In this document: positions 16,066-23,078 of the stretch, piece after piece
Numbering within the stretch: position 1 is the stretch's first letter
Layout: each line of letters begins with the position of its first letter
NCBI GenBank assembly: GCA_045128515.1
Contig: JBGVRO010000033.1
Coordinates: forward strand, 39,824 to 103,823
DNA from: UBA1740 sp045128515
GTDB taxonomy: Bacteria; Bacillota; Clostridia; Oscillospirales; CAG-272
DNA length: 64,000 bases
Direction: 5' to 3'
Notes under the pieces: model-generated
What the model saw: only the letters and a program-made list of their open reading frames with translations
Told to the model about the DNA's origin: nothing
The model's database searches: none
Made by a program: the position numbers and the translations under genes

Positions 16066-16704
16066 TTATATTTCAAGTAAATCTTCCATAGAGCAACCTA
16101 ACACTTTCGCAATACGATAGATAGTTTCGGCGTTTGCCTTGTTGATATCCTTGTTTCTCTGCTCGTACATTTGAATTGAGCGAAGGCTTACATCTGACAT
16201 CTTTGCAAGTTCTGCTTGGGTTATGCCGTATGCGGTACGAATACGTTTTAAGTTTGTTTCGGGAAAGTACTCTGACATTCGTGCGTTTATTACATCTACG
16301 AACTTTGATATATCAGCTTCATGCAACGTATAATACATCTGTTCAAGCTCGCTAAAGGAAACGACCTTAAAAATATCGCTATACTTTCTTGAAGTATACC
16401 AATGATAATAAGCAAGCGCCCAGCCTATCCAATATTCCTTCGACCTACCAAAACTTTCAGATGGCTCGTTTTCTATGGTTTTTCCCGTAGTTTCAAATAC
16501 GATTTCTCTTGCTATTTCAATGCCACTTTTACCTGCAAGATATTTGGGTTCGCCCTTTTCCATTTTCTTTGATACAGAGCTTACCAAAAACATCTTTACA
16601 AAGTTCTCGCCAGAAATATTGCAAGTGTTTATAGCATAATCAAAGGCTTCACCGAGTGCTGCCTGAGCATTACTTAGATATATTTCTTGGTATGCGTGGA
16701 TCAT
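16066..16704 (-). CDS. XRE-type antitoxin/regulator
   Basis: This 212-residue protein has a helical N-terminal domain of about 145 residues and a C-terminal XRE helix-turn-helix (about 152-210: KRIRTAYGITQAELAKMSDV, then SLRSIQMYEQ). It overlaps the DUF3990 gene by 35 bases, typical of a coupled toxin-antitoxin pair. It probably neutralises the toxin and represses the shared promoter through the TATCAC...GTGATA palindromes. The N-terminal domain is not recognised. Confidence 0.7.
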   Translation of the reverse strand: MIHAYQEIYLSNAQAALGEAFDYAINTCNISGENFVKMFLVSSVSKKMEKGEPKYLAGKSGIEIAREIVFETTGKTIENEPSESFGRSKEYWIGWALAYYHWYTSRKYSDIFKVVSFSELEQMYYTLHEADISKFVDVINARMSEYFPETNLKRIRTAYGITQAELAKMSDVSLRSIQMYEQRNKDINKANAETIYRIAKVLGCSMEDLLEI

Positions 16705-17362
16705 CGTTTTTAATGCCTCCTCTGATTATATCTTGGATATAAAGACCGTCGCTCTCTTCTTCTAACATTTCAAGATAGAGCCTATTAGCTTCATCATCAC
16801 GAGATTTTCTAAGCACATAGAATTCTTCCTTTTCCGCAACGTCAAATCCTTCAAATTTTAGACGGGAAAAGGCAAACTGCGATTTTATTACAATCTGCTC
16901 ACCAAGCTTACCTAGTTTCATTGCCCTTGCAAGCTGTTCCACAGATATTCCGTTATTAAGGAAGCTTTCTGCATAATCGAAATAAGAATCGTCGGCACGG
17001 TAGCCGGTAATTATATCAAAAGCATTTACGTTAATACTAAAATTATCAATAAGATATTGCTTTGCCCTTCTTGCTACAGGAGTTTTTATCGAGAAAAGAC
17101 GATGCTCTACAAGGACGGCTATCCAATTAAGAATAGTATACTCAGGACTATTCAAATTTAATATTCTCATATACTCGGTATCTAATGTATATTTATTGGC
17201 AAAGCCACTACGCAGCGAGGATACCGCCCATTCTTTCGCAAGACCTTCGCTCTCTGTACAATAGAAACCAGGTCCAAAGTCGTTGTTTTTCTTACCTTCT
17301 CCAAAGGTGGGGACTTCAACGATTTTTTCTGATCCGTGATATATAGTAATTATCTTCTCCAT
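16670..17362 (-). CDS. DUF3990 protein, putative ADP-ribosyltransferase-like toxin
   Basis: This 230-residue protein shows the DUF3990 start IYHGSEKIVEVP (about 7-18) and NNDFGPGFYCTES (about 26-38). These are thought to correspond to the NAD-binding motifs of the ADP-ribosyltransferase fold. Later parts are helical. It is the first gene of a two-gene operon with an XRE partner, so it is likely the toxin of a toxin-antitoxin system or an anti-phage module. The target is unknown. GGAGG precedes the ATG and a consensus promoter lies 25-60 bases upstream. Confidence 0.7.
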   Translation of the reverse strand: MEKIITIYHGSEKIVEVPTFGEGKKNNDFGPGFYCTESEGLAKEWAVSSLRSGFANKYTLDTEYMRILNLNSPEYTILNWIAVLVEHRLFSIKTPVARRAKQYLIDNFSINVNAFDIITGYRADDSYFDYAESFLNNGISVEQLARAMKLGKLGEQIVIKSQFAFSRLKFEGFDVAEKEEFYVLRKSRDDEANRLYLEMLEEESDGLYIQDIIRGGIKNDDPRIPRNISK

Positions 17363-17390
17363 TTGTTAATACCTCCATTCTTTTATGAAT

Positions 17391-17420
17391 ATTATATCAC
17401 TATAGTGATAGTTTGTCAAT
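17391..17420 (-). promoter_or_regulatory. Toxin-antitoxin promoter with embedded operator
   Basis: On the minus strand TTGACA and TATAAT are perfect and 17 bases apart. The spacer and the -10 contain the perfect 16-base palindrome TATCACTATAGTGATA (17395-17410). Confidence 0.85.
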
Positions 17421-17448
17421 ATGTTTTATAAAGAAACTATTGATTTTA

Positions 17449-17464
17449 TATCACTGTGGTGATA
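17449..17464. promoter_or_regulatory. Second operator of the toxin-antitoxin operon
   Basis: TATCACTGTGGTGATA differs from the first palindrome by two central bases. Its centre is 54 bases (about five helical turns) from the first, which would allow cooperative binding of the XRE protein. Confidence 0.7.
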
Positions 17465-17560
17465 TTTTTTATAATCATCTTCTGAAAATTGTCAAGGGTG
17501 TATTCTAAGAAAATAAGACTGAAAACTAAAAACTAGCCGACATCATTATCTTTTTTTCTG

Positions 17561-17605
17561 ACATCTTACTTTAATTGTCCTTGACAATTTTTTGTAAGAT
17601 GATTT
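17561..17605 (+). terminator. Stacked hairpin, terminator-like
   Basis: CATCTTAC...GTAAGATG encloses AATTGTC-CTT-GACAATT, followed by ATTTTTTCTTTT. It has intrinsic terminator form on the plus strand, but no plus-strand gene is visible upstream. It may insulate the recombinase or be part of an attachment region. Confidence 0.45.
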
Positions 17606-17770
17606 TTTCTTTTGTTGAGTTTTTTTAGGAAAAAGTTAATTAGCTAAATAAGATTACCAAATAGTTCCTTTTTTATCACAATGCTAAAATGCTACACTGA
17701 CAATGAAGCTGTTCGATCGTTAAAATACTGCACTTCCGGTCAGTGCAAATACTGAAGAAAGGAGGGCTAC

Positions 17771-17947
17771 GTGCCAAAGAAGGAACTGAATAGTAATAAG
17801 CTTTTTGCTGCCTTAAAGCTTATTGAGCAATTAAATCACGATGGTTATTTGCCGGCGTATATATTCAAAAATATTCTCAACGAATACGCAGACAAAATTG
17901 ATATATCCGAATTTACTATACAAGAAACAGAAAAGAAAGGAGAATAA
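17771..17947 (+). CDS. Small SHOCT-like protein upstream of recombinase
   Basis: A GTG-started gene of 58 codons with a strong AGGAGG site six bases upstream. The product is a small helical protein (KLFAALKLIEQLNHDGYLPA region). It resembles the SHOCT-like partner proteins often encoded just before serine recombinases of Firmicutes integrative elements. It ends one base before the GTG start of the recombinase, so the two are translationally coupled. Its role may be as a recombinase accessory; this is inferred from context. Confidence 0.55.
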   Translation: MPKKELNSNKLFAALKLIEQLNHDGYLPAYIFKNILNEYADKIDISEFTIQETEKKGE

Positions 17948-17948
17948 A

Positions 17949-19709
17949 GTGTACTCATACGGACACGATCTTTTTCGAGAAAAAAGAAAAGTTGTAATTT
18001 ATGCCCGTGTATCGACTGAACACGATGCACAGCTCTCTGCCCTTGAAAATCAGATTGATTGGTACAAGCCTATTTTAGACGCCCATCCTGAATGGGAGCT
18101 TGTCGGAACATACATAGATGAAGGTATTACCGGAACGTCAGCCGAAAAGCGTGAGCAATTTATGAAAATGATTTCTGATGCTAAAGAGCATAAGTTCGAT
18201 CTGATCATCACAAGAGAGGTTTCAAGATTTGCGAGAAACACCGTAGATACCCTACAATATACCCGTGAGCTTCGCCGCATAGGCGTTGAGGTTTTCTTCC
18301 TTAATGATAATATAAAAACCTTTGACGGTGATGGCGAATTAAGACTTACAATTATGGCAACACTCGCCCAGGATGAAAGCCGCAAGACTTCTATCAGAGT
18401 AAAAAGTGGTCAGCAAACGTCTATGGAAAAAGGCGTGGTGTACGGCAACGGAAATATTCTCGGTTATAAGCGCGTCGGTAAAGAAATGGTTATAGATCCC
18501 GAACAAGCTAAAACGGTGCGTTTGATTTATGATTTATACCTCCAAGGCTACGGAATAATGAAAATAAAACACGAACTGGAGGCTAAAGGAATAAAGACGT
18601 CCACGGGTAAAGATAGATGGGCTGCTACGGTTATTTCCAATGTTCTTAAAAATACTTTTTACTACGGTGTAATGACCTATCATAAAGAGTACGTTCCCGA
18701 CTATCTTACTCAAAAGAAAATCAAGAATAAAGGAACTCTTGAACTGACGCAGACCATTGGAAAACACGAACCAATAGTTACTAAAGAAGAGTACGATAAA
18801 GTTCAAGAAATTCTAAGTAAAAGAACTAGAATTATCAAAGATAAAACACGAGAAAGAAGATTGCAAGGAGTAAATACCCCCTCGCATCCCTGGAGCAAAC
18901 TGCTCCATTGTTACTGTGGACACAGCTTTAATCGCCAACATTATTCTCAAAAAGGGAGACGACAAGTATATACTTACATATGCAACAGGAAAAGAATGGA
19001 GGGATCTATAAAAACACGAACAAAGAAAGGTTTACCTATCGATAACGTTTGTATGTCCCCGACTCTAAGCGAAGCAAGGCTTGAAATGATGGCGATGTAT
19101 ATTTTTGAAAATTACATTACGAAAAGAGACGTCATTGCTAAATTAGCAAAAGAAATCCTTGCCCAGCATATAAACGATAAACCTGATATACCAGATCAAG
19201 AAGATCTAATACGTTCTTTAGAAAGCGAGTTGCAAAAAATAGAAAAACGATTTGACGTGTTAATTGAACTGCGAGCTGATGGTGAAATCGATAAAACAAT
19301 CTTTCGAAAAAAGACAAGCGAGTTAGAAGAGAAAAAAGGAGAAATCAACAAAAAGCTTGCTGCTCTTAAAAATTCATCTAGCAGCAACTCAGAAGTTGAC
19401 CTCTCAAAAAAGCTAAAGCAGTTGAATGAGTTAATAGATTCGTCGATAGAGATCGAGAAGAATAAACGAATTCCAACTAGTGTGCTTGAGTGTTTTATTA
19501 GCAAAATAATTGTTTGCCCAGATCACTTGGAATGGCATCTAAGAACCGGTACTGAAATCACGAAGGATGATGACAAAACCGAACCCGTTAAGTTAGCTGA
19601 ATTTAAGATAAATCGCGATTTTGCTATCCATTTTTTAACTCAGAATTCAAGTGCTCATCACTTCAAATTTTCATGCTGGAAAGACGAAAAAATAGAAATT
19701 TATATATAA
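17949..19709 (+). CDS. Large serine recombinase (site-specific integrase)
   Basis: This 586-residue protein begins with a resolvase domain: catalytic Ser22 in YARVSTEHD, and TREVSRFARN further on. A recombinase domain follows (IYDLYLQGYGIMKIKHELEA). A zinc-ribbon region comes next (HCYCGHSF ... YICNRKRMEG ... NVCMSP), then a long coiled coil (about 400-510). It is an integrase of the type that moves prophages and integrative elements. The GTG start at 17949 is preferred because AAAGGAG lies seven bases upstream. It lies at the right end of the accessory island, where an integrase is expected. Confidence 0.9.
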   Translation: MYSYGHDLFREKRKVVIYARVSTEHDAQLSALENQIDWYKPILDAHPEWELVGTYIDEGITGTSAEKREQFMKMISDAKEHKFDLIITREVSRFARNTVDTLQYTRELRRIGVEVFFLNDNIKTFDGDGELRLTIMATLAQDESRKTSIRVKSGQQTSMEKGVVYGNGNILGYKRVGKEMVIDPEQAKTVRLIYDLYLQGYGIMKIKHELEAKGIKTSTGKDRWAATVISNVLKNTFYYGVMTYHKEYVPDYLTQKKIKNKGTLELTQTIGKHEPIVTKEEYDKVQEILSKRTRIIKDKTRERRLQGVNTPSHPWSKLLHCYCGHSFNRQHYSQKGRRQVYTYICNRKRMEGSIKTRTKKGLPIDNVCMSPTLSEARLEMMAMYIFENYITKRDVIAKLAKEILAQHINDKPDIPDQEDLIRSLESELQKIEKRFDVLIELRADGEIDKTIFRKKTSELEEKKGEINKKLAALKNSSSSNSEVDLSKKLKQLNELIDSSIEIEKNKRIPTSVLECFISKIIVCPDHLEWHLRTGTEITKDDDKTEPVKLAEFKINRDFAIHFLTQNSSAHHFKFSCWKDEKIEIYI

Positions 19710-19801
19710 ATATTATATATTTATATATAAAAATCGACGTACAAATATAGTAGCAAGGCAGGCTGCACTTAAGAACTAATTACGTTTTAGTTTATATAGA
19801 T

Positions 19802-19833
19802 AAAAATACGACTCCGCAAGGGGTCGTATTTTT
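19802..19833 (+). terminator. Terminator after the recombinase
   Basis: Stem AAAATACGAC/GTCGTATTTT with a short inner loop, then TTATTGTTATT. It lies about 90 bases after the recombinase stop. Confidence 0.65.
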
Positions 19834-19870
19834 ATTGTTATTCTTATACGGTTGAATATAGTCTTACAAG

Positions 19871-19889
19871 TATCACTATAGTGATAGTT
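19871..19889. repeat. Second copy of the toxin-operon palindrome
   Basis: The 19 bases TATCACTATAGTGATAGTT are identical to 17395-17413, so the recombinase and its partner gene lie between two direct copies. This is a stray operator, a remnant of a lost toxin-antitoxin promoter, or a footprint of integration. Confidence 0.6.
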
Positions 19890-19903
19890 GGGATTATATT
19901 TTC

Positions 19904-19934
19904 AAAGCCCTCGGCATAAAACCGAGGGCTTTTG
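19904..19934 (-). terminator. Terminator of the beta-glucan operon
   Basis: AAAGCCCTCGG...CCGAGGGCTTT follows the GH3 stop on the minus strand. It has T-rich flanks on both sides, so it may act in both directions. Confidence 0.6.
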
Positions 19935-19946
19935 TCATTTTTGTTA

Positions 19947-22900
19947 TTATTCTGCTTTGCGCTTAAGCTTTTTCACAAGCTTTATGGCAAGGAAGGCAAA
20001 ACCAGCCGTTGCAAGAACATCCCATACGATAAGGATGATCTTATAATATGCAAAGCCGTTTACGTACTCAACACCGTGAACAAATCCGTTCATACCTGCG
20101 GAATTAACTACTGTATAAAGGATGTGGTGTGCTGCGTCACGTGCATATTCCTGATACGCAGGATGCTTTGACACGTCGAATCCGAAGAGAGCATCCATAC
20201 CAACGGTCTTAAGCTTACCGTCGCCACCTGCCGCAAGGCTCTGGAGAGTATCCATATACGAGCCCTTACCTGCACCAACCTCATAGTCGGTAAGAACGAA
20301 GCCGTTGAAGCCCCATTCTCCACGGAGAACGTTGGTAATAAGAGGATAGTGACCGCCTGCCCATGTTGCACCGATGCGGTTAAAGGAAGTCATAATCGCG
20401 GTTGCCGCAGGAACGGTAGTGGTCTTTTTCTCGTATCCTGTGATATTACCGTTCTCGTCCTTGACAGCCTCGTTGTAGAAGATCTCAACGTTGTTGTCAA
20501 TAATAGTCATCTCAAAGGGCTTGAGATAGATCTCGCGGATAGCCTGTTCTTCAGCAAAGGTAGCAAGACCGCGCTCGTCACGGTGGGTTTCCTGATCGTT
20601 AAGAGCAAAGTGCTTAATGAATGCATACATACCCTTGGTAGCAGCGCCGTAAACCTCTGCTCTGCCGAGAGCTCCGGAAAGAAATGCATCCTCGGAATAA
20701 TACTCAAAGTTTCTGCCTGCGAAGGGGGTACGGTGAATATTCATACCGGGGCCGTACCAGCCTGCAGTACCCGAATAAAGTCCGTCCTCGGCAATTCCAC
20801 GACCCATATCTTCGGCAAAACTTACGTCCCAGCTACACGCAAGCATATACTGTGTAGGCCAGGTCATAGCCTGAAGACCCTCACCTATAGGCATAGAGCC
20901 ATGAGCGATGATGTCATTAAGTCCTGCAGGTCCGTCAAGGTCGGTTACCTTCGGCTTGTTCATACTCTTAACCTCAGGAGAGCAATAACCACACTCATCT
21001 ATAAGCTTGGAAAGCTCGTCGAGGCTGATCTGATCAAGCAGCTCGTCCCAAAGGGGATCGTCAAATTCAAGACCGCGAAGGTCGATAAGATCAATGCCGT
21101 TCTTCTTGTCGGAAGTAATTCTGATAATCGACTTACCTTCCTCGGGATTAAGCGAGAAGAAGGACTTCAGCGCAGCCTTAAGCTCCTCGCTTGCCTCGGA
21201 GGCAAACTGTTTGCCGTTGACCTCAGCCTTGCTGAGCGCATCGGAGATCTCACCGTAGCGAAGACCGTTGTTTTCCATTACGCTCCAATCGCTTCTGGAA
21301 AGGTAAACGGCATCGGTGAGAGATGCGTCTGCAAACTGGTTTTCGATAACCTTATTATCATCGATCTGCGAATATGTAGTAGAATCGTACTCTGCCTGGT
21401 AGTGAACACCTACCATCTTGCCGGTGGATATAGAGCTATCACTCTTAGAATCTACGAGTTTATCTGTATTTTCGCCCTTCTCGGTAATAATGGCATTGAT
21501 TGCCTCGTGAGCATTAGATGCCGCGGTGATATAGTAGTTACCCTCATCAAGGATATAACCACCCTTGCCACCGTTTGCGGTAGTATAGTAGGAGGTAAGA
21601 TCCTTAAGGCTGACTGTGATCTCAACGGTCTCGGAAGCGCCCGGAGCGAGAAGAGAGGTCTTTGCAAATCCAATAAGAACCACAGAGGACTTCTCTGCTC
21701 CACCGATATAAGGAGCCTGACCGTAGATCTGAACGACCTCCTTACCGCTGCGGTTGCCTGTGTTAGTAACGTCAACCTTAACCTTAATATTGCCTTCTGC
21801 ATCCGCCTCGGACATATTAAAGTTAAGCCACTCAAAGCTTGTGTAGGAAAGGCCGTATCCGAAGGGATAGATTACAGTATCCTCATACTTATAATCGCCT
21901 GCGTTACCCTGACCGAGAATTGCGTCCTCATAGCGAGTTTCATAATATCTGTAACCGACGTAAATGCCCTCACTATAATTTACGTAGTAATAATCGGTAT
22001 CGGTGAAACGGAAATCACCCATATTCTGCATCGCGGGAGACGAGAAGTTATCATATACCCAGGTATCAACAAGGTGACCCGATGCACTGATCTCATTACC
22101 CTCGGCATCAAGACCTGTAAGCATATATCCAAGTCCGTACGTACCTGTTCTTCCTGCACCGGGGAAGTTGACAACTGCGCTTATGTTCTCATAATCCTTA
22201 ACCCAACCGAGCTCAATTGCGTTATTACAGTTTACAAGAATAATAACGTCCTCAAAATTCTCGTTAAGGTAGGAGATGATCTCAAGCTCGGTTTCATCAG
22301 GCTCAAGATAATGCTGACCCGACTTACCGCCAAATGCCGCCATATCACGTGCCTCGTCGCCACCCTCACCGCCTGTACGGGAGAGAACGAACATAGCTAC
22401 CTTGCCGTCAAAGGAATTTACAACACTGCTATCCGCTGTAATAACGTCAAGGGGACACTCGTTAATAGACCAATCAAGATCTGCACCGTAGTTAATAACA
22501 CCTGTACCGCGCTTGTATGAGGAGCCCTTGCCACTCTTATAAAAGTTCCAAAGAGTTTCGTTAACCTTAAGACCTGCGCCCTCAAGACCCTCTTTAAGAT
22601 CCTTGGTAAGCTCAAATGAACCGGATCCCGAGCCCGATCCACCGCTGACAAGGTCAACAGATGAATGGCTGAAGATGCTGATAGAAGTTCCCTTTGCAAG
22701 AGGAAGAATGCCGTCGTTTTCAAGCAGGGTTATACCCTCCATAGCAATTTCGGCTACCTTGCCCTCTTCATATTTATACAATTCGCTTGCGCTGTTAAAG
22801 TCACTTTTATAATATTCGACGTCTGCGCCGAGTGTATCACCGCGAACGCCCGATGGCTGTGAACCAAAGAATTTTTCAAAGATATTGTCGAATTTTGTGA

Positions 22901-22988
22901 GAGATAAAATATTAAGTGCTAGCGTAAATGCTAAAAGCAGAGCAAGTCCGCCCGAAAGCAATATCACACTTTTCTTTTGTTTGTTCAT
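19947..22988 (-). CDS. Circularly permuted GH3 beta-glucosidase, membrane anchored at both ends
   Basis: This 1013-residue protein has membrane segments near both ends (about 8-30 and 975-1000). The domain order is reversed relative to ordinary GH3. The GH3 C-terminal alpha/beta domain comes first (from EIAMEGITLLENDGILPL, about 80-400), then the fibronectin-III-like domain (SGKEVVQIYG, about 420-500). The TIM-barrel domain comes last (about 630-930), with KHFALNDQETHRDER and the nucleophile Asp in FNGFVLTDYE. Such inverted GH3 enzymes are known in Ruminococcus and Butyrivibrio. It likely hydrolyses oligosaccharides released by the neighbouring lichenases, at the outer face of the membrane. 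It is the third gene of the operon. Confidence 0.85.
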   Translation of the reverse strand: MNKQKKSVILLSGGLALLLAFTLALNILSLTKFDNIFEKFFGSQPSGVRGDTLGADVEYYKSDFNSASELYKYEEGKVAEIAMEGITLLENDGILPLAKGTSISIFSHSSVDLVSGGSGSGSGSFELTKDLKEGLEGAGLKVNETLWNFYKSGKGSSYKRGTGVINYGADLDWSINECPLDVITADSSVVNSFDGKVAMFVLSRTGGEGGDEARDMAAFGGKSGQHYLEPDETELEIISYLNENFEDVIILVNCNNAIELGWVKDYENISAVVNFPGAGRTGTYGLGYMLTGLDAEGNEISASGHLVDTWVYDNFSSPAMQNMGDFRFTDTDYYYVNYSEGIYVGYRYYETRYEDAILGQGNAGDYKYEDTVIYPFGYGLSYTSFEWLNFNMSEADAEGNIKVKVDVTNTGNRSGKEVVQIYGQAPYIGGAEKSSVVLIGFAKTSLLAPGASETVEITVSLKDLTSYYTTANGGKGGYILDEGNYYITAASNAHEAINAIITEKGENTDKLVDSKSDSSISTGKMVGVHYQAEYDSTTYSQIDDNKVIENQFADASLTDAVYLSRSDWSVMENNGLRYGEISDALSKAEVNGKQFASEASEELKAALKSFFSLNPEEGKSIIRITSDKKNGIDLIDLRGLEFDDPLWDELLDQISLDELSKLIDECGYCSPEVKSMNKPKVTDLDGPAGLNDIIAHGSMPIGEGLQAMTWPTQYMLACSWDVSFAEDMGRGIAEDGLYSGTAGWYGPGMNIHRTPFAGRNFEYYSEDAFLSGALGRAEVYGAATKGMYAFIKHFALNDQETHRDERGLATFAEEQAIREIYLKPFEMTIIDNNVEIFYNEAVKDENGNITGYEKKTTTVPAATAIMTSFNRIGATWAGGHYPLITNVLRGEWGFNGFVLTDYEVGAGKGSYMDTLQSLAAGGDGKLKTVGMDALFGFDVSKHPAYQEYARDAAHHILYTVVNSAGMNGFVHGVEYVNGFAYYKIILIVWDVLATAGFAFLAIKLVKKLKRKAE

Positions 22989-23035
22989 AATTTTCTCCTA
23001 TTTTTAGGAAGGATTTTGTCCTGTGTTATTATTAT

Positions 23036-23062
23036 CAAGCGGCTGCCAATGACAGCCGCTTG
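23036..23062 (-). other. Intercistronic hairpin
   Basis: CAAGCGGCTG/CAGCCGCTTG with a seven-base loop lies between the large GH16 gene and the GH3 gene and lacks a U-run. It is more likely an mRNA-stabilising or processing hairpin than a terminator. Confidence 0.5.
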
Positions 23063-23078
23063 ATCTTAAATTAGTGAA

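Larger units (their letters stand above)
17363..17770. other. Divergent control region with operators, hairpin and two promoters
   Basis: This 400-base stretch separates the toxin-antitoxin operon from the recombinase operon. It contains the toxin promoter and two palindromes (listed separately), a stacked hairpin at 17561-17605 followed by T-rich sequence, and a 13-base inverted repeat AAAATTGTCAAGG/CCTTGACAATTTT (about 17485 and 17579). A plus-strand promoter-like pair follows: CTGACA 17697-17702 and TAAAAT 17721-17726, 18-base spacer. Confidence 0.6.

Noticed and set aside
17561..17605. Stacked hairpin as a riboswitch of the recombinase operon
   Set aside because: It lies upstream of the likely promoter at 17697-17726 and has simple terminator form; no riboswitch class is recognised.
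20349..22520. Long plus-strand open frame (723 codons) opposite the GH3 gene
   Set aside because: It is a codon-bias shadow of the permuted GH3 gene, has no ribosome binding site and no recognisable domains.
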